Positions 35,371 through 46,144 of a stretch of 64,000 nt of DNA are shown here, one piece after another (position 1 is the stretch's first letter; each line of letters starts with the position of its first letter). Position numbers and translations under genes: made by a program. The stretch comes from Cryptomeria japonica. Its lineage: Eukaryota; Streptophyta; Pinopsida; Cupressales; Cupressaceae. The notes under the pieces are model-generated. The model ran no database searches, had not been told where the DNA came from, and saw only the letters and a list, made by a program, of their open reading frames with translations. The DNA lies in contig NC_081415.1 in assembly GCF_030272615.1 (NCBI RefSeq), positions 267,021,425 through 267,085,424 on the forward strand, written 5' to 3'.

Positions 35371-36850
35371 TGTAGACGTATAAAAATGACCATATTCCTA
35401 AATGAATATTTTATGTTCATTTCTCTATTTAATTAAATCCAATTTAATTAAACTATCCACATTCCTCTATTTAATTAAATAAATTATTCAATTTATTTGA
35501 ATTAAATTCACTATACCATTTAATGAATAAATCATTTTATTCAATTAAATCCCCCTATCTACTTTTAATTAAATTCAAATTTAATTAAATAGTTATCCTA
35601 AATTGAATAAATCTAATTTATTTAATTTCCCCAAACTTCAACCAAATTGAATGAAATTATTTAATTCAATTAAATCCTATTATCTCTCCATCCACTTGCA
35701 AAATCTCAAACCCCTTTCTAATCCCTTCTAGAATCTTCTAATCACTTCTAATTAACCTAACCCCTCCTCTAAACTTTGTCACATCCCTAAGCAAAGGGAA
35801 GTCACTTCTCAAAACCCTTAAAGTCTTTGATAACCATTAAAGGTTTTCAACCTTCAACCACTAAATGGCTCAAAGTCTTTGATAACCATTGAAGGCTTTC
35901 AACCTTCAACCACTTAATCCCCAAAGTCTCCAATAACCATTAATGGTTAATTCAAACCCTCCCACATGGTTAAAACATTTGTTTTGACTCAACCTCTATC
36001 CAACCCAAGGGTCTCATCAGGCCATTAATGTTTTGACCATGATTATCTCTTAATCATTTACACAAAGGTTTATCTTTGGATTAACTCTTAATCCAGTGGG
36101 TAAGCCTAACTTAGACTTGACCCTTAACCTTTAGATAACCATGAGGTCTTCTCAGGCCTTTAATGCCTCCAACCTCTTCTCTTAACCCAACCCTATGTTG
36201 ACACTTGTCACCATTTCATTGGTGCCAATTGTGCACATGGATCCCCAACTTTCAAACTCAACCATTGATTGAACCATTCAATCTTGACCATCCATTGCCC
36301 TGTTTATGTTATAAATAGAGCTCTCATTCCTCCATTCTCAACAATCATCTTTCAAATTTGAAGCATTACACTTATGCTCAAATTCTTTCAAGCTTTCTCA
36401 TATCATTTTATACTCATCATTTAGCCTCTCTTCAGAATAGAAATTAGACTAATATGCATATTAGAGTACTTTCTTTATCATTTTAGCATCAATCATAGAC
36501 TAAGTATAGTATGCTAGGATAGTATTCATACTAACCACGTCATCTTATCATCTAGTGTATTGCATTTTAGTATCATACATAGCTTAACATCTATTTCATA
36601 CTAAATTTAGCAAAAGCATCTCTCGTTCTCATATTTGCCATCCCTAAACCATTTTGCTCAGTGATCTGAGAGCAAAAACATTGGTTTGAGGGACATTGTG
36701 AGATAGAGAACCATGGGACCCTCCTTGGGAAGCTGAGTAACACTACGTTACTCCATAGCTTGCATCAAGAAGTCCTGTGTGTGTGTGTGGACTAGTATTT
36801 AACTATATTTTCACATATTAAGTTTTATTCGTCCACTTTTCCCGCATACA
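35371..36850 (+). repeat. Tat2 5' LTR
   Basis: Begins TGTAGACGTA and ends CCCGCATACA. TATA box TATAAATA at 36310-36317. Same general composition as the Tat1 LTR (TTTAATTAAATAAA-type palindromes, AAAGTCTTTGATAACC blocks) but not alignable throughout, so the two elements are distinct families of one lineage. Confidence 0.95.
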
Positions 36851-36854
36851 TTTC

Positions 36855-36872
36855 TGGCGCCCACCGTGGGAC
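36855..36872 (+). other. Tat2 primer-binding site
   Basis: TGGCGCCCACCGTGGGAC, four bases after the LTR. This TGGCGCC-type site is common in plant Ty3/gypsy elements. It differs completely from that of Tat1. Confidence 0.8.
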
Positions 36873-36939
36873 CCGACCCCAAATAACAAATCAGTTTTTC
36901 AAATTAATAACTTTTGCAGGTCCGCGGGAAACAGGAATC

Positions 36940-37348
36940 GGCGCTTCAGTAACATTCCATAGCGCATCTTCTCAACAGTCTAGCGCATCCAGCTCACTGT
37001 TTAGTGTGTTAGCCCTATTATTTAGCGCGTGAAGACATTATCTTAGCGCATGACTCTTTCTAACATTTTCCTGTAGGTCTCGACGCAGGCAAATCACAGA
37101 ATAGCGCAGACAATAACTAGAATAGCGCATAAGATCCACAGTTTAGCGCTTATAGTCTATCATTCAGCGCGTGCAATTCAAACATTAGCGCATCAAATTC
37201 AAAATTTTCCTGCAGGTCTCAGCAAACCCACAGAACAGTGCTTCGAACTTGCAGAATAGCGCATTCATTGAACAGTGTAGCGCAGAGGAAAATAGTTTTA
37301 GCGCATCCTGTCTCTATTGTAGCGCGTTAAAGCCATTCTGTAGCGCAT
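36940..37348 (+). repeat. Array A: AGCGC cores at 21-nt steps in the sense leader
   Basis: Seventeen core positions, 14 with exact AGCGC, usually within TAGCGCAT or TAGCGCGT. First bases at 36961, 36982, 37003 (AGTGTGT), 37024, 37045; then 37103, 37124, 37145, 37166, 37187; then 37237 (AGTGC), 37258, 37279, 37300, 37321, 37342, plus GGCGC at 36940. Steps within each block are exactly 21. The 13-14 nt between cores are not conserved. Blocks are separated by spacers containing TTTTCCTG(C/T)AGGTCTC. Confidence 0.93.
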
Positions 37349-38532
37349 AACAGATAGAGGAAAATTTTAAAATTGTAACCAAAAAAGAAATTTTAGACTT
37401 GTGGAAGTCCACCAAATCAGCCAACAATTTTTTTGTTTGCTTGCAGGACTCTGATAATTTCTTGCAGGTGGAGCGGAGACGCTTTTCTTTTGTAAATCGA
37501 TTTCTTTTGTTGACCTCAAAATCAAACATTTTCTTTGTTGACCATTTCCCTTTCATAAATTAGAAAATCATTGATTTGCCCAGATAAAAATGAACATGTT
37601 TTGTGGAGCAACATCTCCACGTAGATTTTAGCAAAATCACTGATTTAAAAGGATAAAATACAATTGATTGCTCTGTCTCGAAAGTGGTAGGAATATGCTC
37701 TCCCCTTAACTGGGTTATCAAAAATCTAGACCATTCTTACAGCTTTATTTCATTCAAGCAATAAATCCTTTAGCAGGTCTGCCTTCCCGAGGAGTTGCAA
37801 TCAACTCTTAAAGTCGTTTATGGCCGGTGTGAAGGGAACGACCTAAGTGGGGAACGACTTTGATGCCAAGAATTCCAACCCACTATAATCAAATGTGGAA
37901 AGTGACGAAAGTCCTTTTCAACGGTTGCATGCAGTGATTAGCCTTCCCCCAGTATCCTCGAGATATGTAAAGCCTTTGTTCTAAAGGTTGGGAAGCCTCC
38001 TGAGGGAGTTTATCACTGACGGCCGAACGGGAAGCCTGATTACGAACTTTAGCATTAGAAACTTTGAGCTGAGTCAGTCGCCAAACATTTGTAACATCAT
38101 AGTGCAAGGGTGGGGAAGAATCCACCCCCAAGATTACTCACCATATATCTCCCAAGATAACTACTCAACTGTGAAGCAATTCACTTTGGGTTAACTTCTG
38201 GCAAAAGGTAAAAAAATGGGCGCCCCCTAGGGGGTGACACGGCTGTTTGAGCTGACGGAGTATCGAGACTAGTGGGCTATGATGTTATTTATGACCCTTG
38301 AATAAAGAGTCTTTCTGAAGTGTATTACTTGTATCCCAACCTGTTAAAACATTGGGGATTTGAACACATCCTCGCAGAACATACACTTTTTGTTAGATTA
38401 GGCAAAATGGTTGTACTTTTTGTGTCGTGCTTGCAGTTATTACTTCAGAAAAACATCCATCGCACTTGAAAATTTCTCAACAAAAATCAAAAACCTCAAG
38501 AAATCACTCAAACGGAAAAATCAGGGCAGTCT
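37349..38532 (+). other. Tat2 structured leader between arrays A and B
   Basis: Non-coding. Contains hairpin GGAGCAACATCTCC at 37605-37618, identical to Tat1, and blocks resembling the Tat1 leader (for example the CTTTAGCAGGTCTGCC and GAGGAGTTGCAATCAACTC region at about 37770-37810, a self-complementary stretch). A perfect 12-bp palindrome CCCCCTAGGGGG lies at 38223-38234. Confidence 0.6.
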
Positions 38533-39181
38533 AGCGCATAAGAACAACATCTTAGCGCGTGGAAGATTTTTGTTAGCGCATCCAAACCTCACATTAGCGC
38601 GTGAAATTAAAACAGTGGCGTTTTATCCTCAGGCAAAAACAGTAACAATCCTTTAGCGCATCCACAACACAGTCTAGCGCTTCGCAGCAACCTCTTAGCG
38701 CGTGACAACCAAGTATTAGCGCATAAAACAAAACAGTTAGCGCGTCTAAAGCCCAGTGTAGCGCGTGACTTTTTCAAAAAAAAAAAATTTAACCATTTTC
38801 AAAAGTCCTACTTTCAGCGCGTGGCAACAACAACTTAGCGCATAGCATATATACATTAGCGCATTCACTCAAACAGTTAGTGCGTATCAAGCCCAGTGTA
38901 GCGCGTAGCTTTTTCAAACAAAATCCACAACAAATTGCATTGGTCCTAACTTTAGCGTGTGGAAGAAACAGCTTAGCGCTTAGAAACCATATTTTAGCGC
39001 ATTTATTCCAACAATTAGCGCATTTAAAGCCCATTCTAGTGTGTAGATTTTTCACCTGTTAAACAAATTTTTTCCAAAAACCAAACTTTAGCGCATATCT
39101 TGGGGCAGATTAGCGCGTGGGCCCATTCCTTTAGCGCATCCGGTAAATTCAGTAGCGCATGTAAACTCTGTTTTAGCGCGT
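38533..39181 (+). repeat. Array B: AGCGC cores at 21-nt steps before ORF1
   Basis: Twenty-six core positions, 22 with exact AGCGC. They fall in blocks of about five at 21-nt steps: 38533-38617, 38655-38760 (six), 38816-38900, 38954-39038, 39090-39175 (one step is 22). Spacers of 38-56 nt separate blocks, and three begin with a (G)CTTTTTCA-like sequence after the last core (38768, 38908, 39045), giving a higher-order period of about 136-140 nt. Degenerate cores are AGTGTGT, AGTGCG and AGCGTGT, as expected from CpG decay. Confidence 0.93.
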
Positions 39182-39643
39182 GATCTAAGGCCGAAAAACA
39201 GAGAGTCCAAAACTGAAAATTTTGAAAATTTCAAAAACATTTTAGAAGACTTTTTTTCATCAAAAATCATCTTTTATCAAACCAGAGTGACAAAAACAAA
39301 CTATTAAAAACTTTTCTCAAGCTAAATTTGTGTTAAACAAAGTTGTCCGAATCCTAAACAAATCGCACAATAGAGGATGTCTCTCCTATCATAATCCAGA
39401 AAATTTTCATCATCAGTGTCATCAAAATCCTTTACCATCTTATGGATTTTTATCTCAAAACACTTGTTTAAAATTCTCAAATCGTCAAATCCAGTTTCCA
39501 GATCGGGAAGCTTTTATCCATATCATTTGACACACTTTATCGTGAAGGGGCAGCCTTCACTCTGATAAAGTAAGATTTGAAATTTCCAAAACAAGAATCA
39601 ACTGAATCCAAACCAATCAAAGGAAATCATTGATCACTCTTGC

Positions 39644-40030
39644 ATGACTAATCCCCTTATTCTGAGAAGAAAGAACCTCTATCGTAACATCACGTTAAAG
39701 AAACGACAACCTAGTTTTTCCAAATTCATCAGGCGAAATAAGTTTTTATACATCAATCGTCAACTCTTCAAATCTCATCGGGTATTCCTTCATCACGTCA
39801 AATGCTATATCCAAAACAAATCTAGCGAATTTGACAAGGAACCCTTGAAGACAAGAGCATACTGTCAAAAGTCTGCTTTTAATCAAACCATAAACCGCGG
39901 CGGAAAAATCAATCCAGCATTCTTGCCCGACGAGTGCATCACATATAACACATCTCGACCAGAACCACCAACGCCCGAGCAACACATCGAGGAGGCTTTT
40001 GTCCCTTTCATCACTAAAAGCTTCTACTAA
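39644..40030 (+). CDS. Tat2 ORF1, small conserved protein upstream of gag
   Basis: A 128-residue basic protein homologous to Tat1 6245-6628, sharing INRQ, SHRVFL, GGKINP, CITYNT and the FVPF-x-T-K-S-F-Y end. It is intact. Its TAA (40028-40030) is followed one base later by the gag ATG (40032), so translation of gag may depend on termination and re-initiation, or on a separate RNA. An ORF in this position is known from Ogre-type elements, function unknown. No catalytic motif, signal peptide or membrane segment seen. Confidence 0.7.
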   Translation: MTNPLILRRKNLYRNITLKKRQPSFSKFIRRNKFLYINRQLFKSHRVFLHHVKCYIQNKSSEFDKEPLKTRAYCQKSAFNQTINRGGKINPAFLPDECITYNTSRPEPPTPEQHIEEAFVPFITKSFY

Positions 40031-40031
40031 A

Positions 40032-41042
40032 ATGCTTGTTACTCGCTCTCAAAGTAACAAACAAAGCGAGACACCCGCTGAGTCCAGTATGAATCGAAGA
40101 TTATCAAATCCTTTTGAAGTTCCACCCGTAGAAGAACCTGAAATTACTGAAGCCCTTCTTAGGGAATATCAAGTAAATCCCGCCTTCCAAAAACTTGTCG
40201 AAAAACTCATGGAAAATGACAAGGAAAAATATTTGTTGATGCTCACAAGCAAGGGTGTTAAACTTCCTGAAGATTTCGACCCAAATCTTTTTCAAACCAG
40301 ATCTCGGCAATATGCATCTCAAGAACAAAACCGAGAAGAAGAAACTCACATACTTGAACAACATAACTTTGAACAACACATTCCAGAACAACGCATACCA
40401 GAAATGCGTATACCTGAACTAGAAACACCAGAGCAACATATACCATTTACCACTCCTTTTCAGCTGAGAACCAATACAAGGCAAGAACTTTTTCCTCGGC
40501 AAGACAATGCACCCTTGATTGCTCTTACTCAACAAATGCAAATGTTACAAAGGCAAATACAGGATATGCAACAAGGGACAATAGTGTGGTACTCTTTAAA
40601 TGAAATCTGTCCTTATCCATTTGACAGAAGCTTGAACATGGTGCCTTTTCCTCCAAATTCGGACGTTCCCAAATTTGATAAATATGATGGGAAAAGTGAT
40701 CCCCACGATCATGTTCGAGAATTTTGCACACTGAGCCTTGAATTTGCTCATGATGACACCTATTTGATGAGATTATTCTCCAGAAGCTTGGGAGGGCAAA
40801 CCATGGAATGGTTATCCAAAATTTCGCCACCTGTTAGATCATTTGATGAGTTGGTTAACAAATTCATCACCCACTATTCCTACAACATCCAACATGCCAT
40901 AACCATGCTAGATGTTTGCAACACCAAACAAAAGACAATGAAACATTCATGGCATTCCTTCAACGCTAGAGACGCATGGTCTCCAGATATCCTCGAGATA
41001 TTCCTGAAAAAGAGAAAATGGAAATCTTCATTGATAACTTGA
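40032..41042 (+). CDS. Tat2 gag, N-terminal part
   Basis: Gag from MLVTRSQ at 40032. An earlier in-frame ATG at 39999 lies inside ORF1 and is less likely. An acidic region with a tandem EQHIPE-like repeat (about residues 98-140) precedes a Gln-rich helix and the Gag core (NEICPYPFDR, DHVREF, LMRLFSRSLGG, about 40600-40800). The true continuation is in another frame: a one-base change near 40930-40945 puts the downstream FLQRxRRMV part out of frame, and a TAG replaces its conserved Trp. The last ~30 codons here are therefore not native. Confidence 0.85.
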   Translation: MLVTRSQSNKQSETPAESSMNRRLSNPFEVPPVEEPEITEALLREYQVNPAFQKLVEKLMENDKEKYLLMLTSKGVKLPEDFDPNLFQTRSRQYASQEQNREEETHILEQHNFEQHIPEQRIPEMRIPELETPEQHIPFTTPFQLRTNTRQELFPRQDNAPLIALTQQMQMLQRQIQDMQQGTIVWYSLNEICPYPFDRSLNMVPFPPNSDVPKFDKYDGKSDPHDHVREFCTLSLEFAHDDTYLMRLFSRSLGGQTMEWLSKISPPVRSFDELVNKFITHYSYNIQHAITMLDVCNTKQKTMKHSWHSFNARDAWSPDILEIFLKKRKWKSSLIT

Positions 41043-43216
41043 ATGGCGAAATGAGTTATAGACTCAAACTTCAATGCATACCATCTTTCGCTAAATTGAT
41101 TGAAAATGGCATTCAAGTAGAGGAAGCATGTGTCAAAAAGGGAACACTCAAATTCTACAAGGAAGGAACAAACTCATCAAACTACAATAACCAAAACAAC
41201 ACCAACTTTGACAAATCTCGATTTTGGACTCGAAACAAAAATGAAGGCAACAATGAATCACATGATCCTAAATCGAAACAACCAGTGCTTGCATTATCTG
41301 GAAATCCTCAGAACACGAAAAATCCTAAAAATGCTACTCCCAGTGCTAACACATATGCACAAAACACTGATCAAGGACAATTCAACACAAACAACACCAA
41401 CGATAATCAAGGCAAAAACATGAATCCAGGACCTAACAACAATCCACGCAACAACATGAACAATTTCCAAAAGCGTATCTTCACACCACTGGGACAATCA
41501 CTAGAATCAGAATTCAAAGAACTTTTGGCAAACAAGATTCTTTCTTTACCGCCACTCAACAATTATGAACCCCCAATCAAACCACCTTGGTGGAATGATT
41601 CACACTATTGTGATTTCCATCGCAACAAGGGTCATAGAACAAACGAATGCATGAGATTGAAACACATAGTCCAGGACATGATTGATCGAGGTGACTTAAC
41701 GGTCGATGGTCTCAAAACAAATGGTGATCACGGAGCCTTTAAAAATCCTCTCCCAAATTACAACAAGGATGGAGCATCTACTTCAAATGATACACGCGGA
41801 GCTCGTATTAATCACGTCTACAATAACACTATCAACCATATATCAGCTGAAGATCATCAAGTAAATGTCGTCACCATCCAAGATCAGCGTGATCATGAAT
41901 CTATTAATGTAACAACCCACACTCAGAAATATGTCTTGAAGGGACATACTACACCTGCAACTACCACACCAAAAATCCAATATGACTTGGTTAGCCAACT
42001 ACGCAAGACTCCAACTCAGATATCTATCCTGGAATTATTGAAACTATCACCCAAGCACAAAGACATATTGGAGCAAGCATTATTGGAAACAAATGTACCT
42101 CAAAATCTGGATACAGACAGATTTCAAGCCATGGTCGCCCATATGACAGGACCTCATAACCTCACCTTCTCCGAGCATGATAATACTTCCTTGAGTCATC
42201 CACATAATACTCCTCTCCATATTGAAGTCATTGTTTGCAAACACCGAGTCAAAAGAGTCCTAATAGATGGAGGAGCTGGTCTTAATATATGTACTTTAAA
42301 GCTTATTCGTGCATTAGGCTTCTCAGAAGAATCTATTGACCCTTGCAAGAAAATTACCATAAAGGCATATGATGATGAGGAAAGGTCCTCTAAAGGCACA
42401 GTGATATTACCTATTCAAGTAGGCCCAGTACAAAAGGATATTATTTGTCAAGTCTTAGATATTGATCTAACCTACAATATTTTGTTAAGACGACCCTGGA
42501 TACATGAAATGCAACCAGTACCTTCTACATATCACCAGTGTGTCAAGTTTCCTTATGATGGACAAGAAATCTCCATATCTGCTGATCACAATCCATTTCA
42601 ACATTGCAATACAATGGGGGCAGCCCAGGACAGTTTGGTTCCTCATAATAGAGAAAAGCAGCAATCTTCAACATCAGATCCACAAACAGCAAAATCCAAC
42701 TCCTTATGGGGAGACTTCAAGCAGAAAACGCAAATCAAAGACCAAGGCATGGGAGAATACTCTTTGGAGCCTTTATGTTTGGCAAAATTGCCGACCTCAC
42801 CTAGATCACATGGTTTGCCTACTACATCAACACAACTGGCTACTCAGCCCATCACTAAATTTGATGGTACCTTCATCCAATTAGGTACTCTAGCACATGA
42901 ATCAGAAGACAAAGATGTTCTTAGCTGGTTATACAAAGATGAAGAAGAAAATCATAGAGCAGCTACTCTGGACATTATTCTACCAACACACATGTATGGA
43001 AAAGGCTACTTAATCATGAAACAAATGGGATATGGCAGTAAAGGACCTATTGACAAATGCAAAGAAGGAGTCACTAAACCTATAGATCTTCCTTCACAAC
43101 CTAGCAGAAACAAAGCAGGATTGGGTTCTAAACTCACGTTCCTATTGAAGCGGCCACCTCACCTACCTATCAAACCTCAATGGAAAGTAAAGACACCGTA
43201 CAAAGAAGAATCCTAG
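40976..43216 (+). CDS. Tat2 gag C-terminal part and aspartic protease
   Basis: An open stretch of 746 codons. It starts within Gag (IPEKEKMEIFIDNL), runs through an Asn/Gln-rich linker of about 130 residues, then a zinc finger CDFHRNKGHRTNEC (about 41610) behind PPWW. The protease follows, with VLIDGGAGLNICTL (about 42258, catalytic Asp in a DGG variant) and YNILLRRPWIH, where Tat1 has LLGRPWIH. It ends at a TAG (43214-43216) that interrupts the polyprotein; the same frame continues to 47500 with no indels. The listed start is simply the first ATG after the gag frame break. Confidence 0.85.
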   Translation: MVSRYPRDIPEKEKMEIFIDNLNGEMSYRLKLQCIPSFAKLIENGIQVEEACVKKGTLKFYKEGTNSSNYNNQNNTNFDKSRFWTRNKNEGNNESHDPKSKQPVLALSGNPQNTKNPKNATPSANTYAQNTDQGQFNTNNTNDNQGKNMNPGPNNNPRNNMNNFQKRIFTPLGQSLESEFKELLANKILSLPPLNNYEPPIKPPWWNDSHYCDFHRNKGHRTNECMRLKHIVQDMIDRGDLTVDGLKTNGDHGAFKNPLPNYNKDGASTSNDTRGARINHVYNNTINHISAEDHQVNVVTIQDQRDHESINVTTHTQKYVLKGHTTPATTTPKIQYDLVSQLRKTPTQISILELLKLSPKHKDILEQALLETNVPQNLDTDRFQAMVAHMTGPHNLTFSEHDNTSLSHPHNTPLHIEVIVCKHRVKRVLIDGGAGLNICTLKLIRALGFSEESIDPCKKITIKAYDDEERSSKGTVILPIQVGPVQKDIICQVLDIDLTYNILLRRPWIHEMQPVPSTYHQCVKFPYDGQEISISADHNPFQHCNTMGAAQDSLVPHNREKQQSSTSDPQTAKSNSLWGDFKQKTQIKDQGMGEYSLEPLCLAKLPTSPRSHGLPTTSTQLATQPITKFDGTFIQLGTLAHESEDKDVLSWLYKDEEENHRAATLDIILPTHMYGKGYLIMKQMGYGSKGPIDKCKEGVTKPIDLPSQPSRNKAGLGSKLTFLLKRPPHLPIKPQWKVKTPYKEES

Positions 43217-44440
43217 CAGGAAGCACTTTTTGAATCAGCAGAAACAATCCGCAAGGCACGGGAACGTCAAGATCAGAAGTTACATCAGGAAAAACTTCTA
43301 AGTCATAAGAAGGCCCTATCTGCAACAGTAGCTCATATTCAAACACCAATATCTCAAGAACAAATCAGGTCATCTCCAAATATCGTTATTCCTCCTCGAG
43401 GAAGCACAGTCTATGAACAAATCCAGCAAGTAGAAGACGGATCTGATACAGAATCTACAAAAACCATCAAAATGGTATCCATCATCAAAGATTTGTTTTC
43501 ACCATACAACACACCTGTTTACAGCACAGATAGAATCTGGGATGATGCTTATGAGACAGATTCCAATGAATATGAATGGGGTACCTGCTCCAATGCTACT
43601 ACTGATATCCTGGATGATACTGATTCTATATCCCTTTCTCAGGAAGAACATAACGTAGAGGATAGACCTCTTGAATTTGGACCGCAACATATCTATGACG
43701 CTCAGGAAAGTGAACAGAAACATTATGAACAAGTCTATGTGGAAGATGATACCATCGAGGACCTCGATGAAATCCTAAATTTCTTTAAACCCAAGACCCA
43801 TCACGATGAAAACTCTATCCTAACACTTACGGTAGCTGAACTTGATCCACCCAACGATTCCTTACCACTTGTCTTTCCTGACCTCATCGACTGGGACGAA
43901 CCTGAAACAAATGATATACCTATTTTCCCAGATGATGCATCTATTGTCCATTACCTATGTACCGTAAATCCGGAAACAAGCTCTACCAGTGAACAAAATA
44001 ATGATATCTGTCAATCAGGGAGTGTCAAGTCTCTCAGTCGCAAAAATGAACCAAATAAAGAATCTAATGCTAAAAACCAGTCAATGGCAGCTCTAGATCA
44101 TAAAAAAGTAAAAATAAAGGACGCATCGGAGGGTGAAAACCTTTTTGAGGCACCTAACGATGGGAGACTTGACACTCTTCCTGAGCACTTTCATGAGCGA
44201 TCTCCCATATTGATTGAGCCCACTCAATCAATCAACATTGGTACCACAGAAGCAGCCAAAAATATACATCTTGCAGAATCTCTAACAGAGGAAGAAAAAT
44301 TGGCATTCATCATCTTCTTTAAAGAACAACAAATCAACTTTGCTTGGTCATATGCTGATATGCCCGAAGTAGATCCACACTTAATCATGCATCACTTGTC
44401 CATCTCTACAGGAGTTAAGCCAGTCAAGCAAAAGTTATGA
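43217..44440 (+). pseudogene. Tat2 pol linker region
   Basis: In frame with protease and RT, open from 43217 to a TGA at 44438-44440. It is strongly acidic (an EDDTIEDLDEIL-like stretch and many Asp/Glu) and ends with the conserved pre-RT motif QQINFAWSYADMPEV. Probably a disordered spacer between protease and RT, found also in Tat1 (about 10370-11320). No catalytic motif. Confidence 0.65.
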
Positions 44441-46144
44441 AAGATGAATCCACAGGTGGCACTCATGGTCAAAACTGAACTAAAGAAATTATTAGATGTC
44501 GGATTCATCTGACCCATTGACTATGCAGAATGGATATCCAATATCGTTCCAGTATCAAAACCAGATGGTAGTATCAGAATATGCACTGACTTCAGAGACG
44601 TCAACAAAGCTTGTCCAAAAGATGACTTTCCTCTGCCAAGTATCGACATAATTGTAGATCTCACAGCCAGCCATGCAATGCTTTCGCTAATGGATGGTTT
44701 CTCAGGCTATAACCAAATCAAGATAGCTCCTGAAGATCAAGATAAAATAGCGTTTACCTATCCTTGGGGGACGTACTGTTGGAATGTTATGCCTTTCGGC
44801 TTAAAGAATGCAGGGGCCACTTATCAAAGAGCAATGACCACAATATTCCATGACATGATGCACACATTTATGGAAGACTATGTGGATGACTTACTAGCTA
44901 AATCCTTCACCAGAGCAGAACATCTTGGCATCCTAACAAAGATTTTTGATCGATTGGAGAAATTCCAAGTCAGGCTTAACCCTAAGAAGTGTGTCTTCGG
45001 GGTTACATCAGGCAAGTTACTAGGCTACATAGTCTCAGCTAAGGGTATTGAAGTTGATCCAGCAAAGGTACAAGCCATTATGGAAATGCCACCACCACAG
45101 AATATCAGTCAACTTAGATCTCTACAGGGACGACTTCAATCAATTCGATGATTCATCGCTCAGCTAGCAGATAAAAGTCTACCATTTAACCATTTGCTAG
45201 ACAAAAATGTACCATTCAAATGGGAGGCTAAGTGTGCAGAATCTTTTTATCAAATCAAACAGTACCTAATGAATCCACTAGTTCTAGTACCACTAGTCGC
45301 CGAAAAGCCACTTATTCTATATATCTCAACAACAGATATTTCACTGGGGGCATTATTGGCACAAGAAGATCAACAAGGAAAGGAACGCGCCATATACTAC
45401 ATCAGTAGAACATTGAATGGCTATGAGCTCAACTATACCTTTATTGAAAAGGCTTGCCTAACAGTGGTCTTTGCATCTCAGAAGTTCCGACATTACATGC
45501 TAGCACACACCATCAAGCTAGTTGTGAAAATTGATCCTCTCAAATATCTACTCAGCAAGGCAGCTCTTACAGGCCGATTGGCTAAATGGGTCATGATTCT
45601 CAGTGAATTCGACATCCAGTACATAGAAAAATGAGCCATCAAAGGACAAGCAATTGCAGATTAGTTGGCCAAAGCACCGCTACCAGGCAAACAAACCATG
45701 GAGGTTGAATTTCCAGACAGGGATGTTCTTGCTCTTTCTACTAAACAATGGACCCTATACTTTGACAGATCCTATACTCAACATGGTTCAGGTGTCGGCA
45801 TTCTGTTCATCACTCCTGAAGGACACACTATGCCCAAATCATACAGACTTATGTTTCCATGCACAAATAATGTGGCTGAATATGAAGCACTGGTCATAGG
45901 TATCAAAATGGTCGTAGAATGGAAAATCACAGAGTTAAAAGTCTATGGAGACTCACAACTGGTCATTAATCAAATCAATAACAACTATCAGACAAAGGAC
46001 GACAAGCTACTACCCTATAAACGAATGGTGGATGACTTCAAACAGTATTTTGTGCACATCACCTTTGAGCAAATACCAAGGTTGAACAACAAAGCAGCCG
46101 ATGCAATGGCTACAATCACTTCACTACTACAAATTCCAGAGTAA
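44441..46144 (+). pseudogene. Tat2 reverse transcriptase and dual RNase H, interrupted by stops
   Basis: One frame throughout with stops at about 44510, 45149, 45632, 45661 and 46142 and no indels. RT: DYAEWISNIVP, LMDGFSGYNQI and catalytic YVDD (about 44880). First RNase H: LYISTTDISLG, lacking the first Asp as in Tat1. Second, archaeal-type RNase H: YFDRSYT, AEYEAL, GDSQLV, with the catalytic Asp-Glu-Asp kept. At three or four of the stops Tat1 has Arg or Gln, consistent with CGA-to-TGA and CAG-to-TAG changes. Confidence 0.87.

Noticed and set aside
36940-39181. CRISPR-like array
   Set aside because: Regular repeats with variable spacers look superficially similar, but the repeat is only 7-8 nt, the period is 21 nt, there are no cas genes and the context is a plant retrotransposon.
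40925-41042. Programmed frameshift between Tat2 gag and pol
   Set aside because: The frame change lies inside the conserved Gag core, not at a gag-pol border, and is accompanied by a TAG in place of a conserved Trp, so it looks like a mutation.
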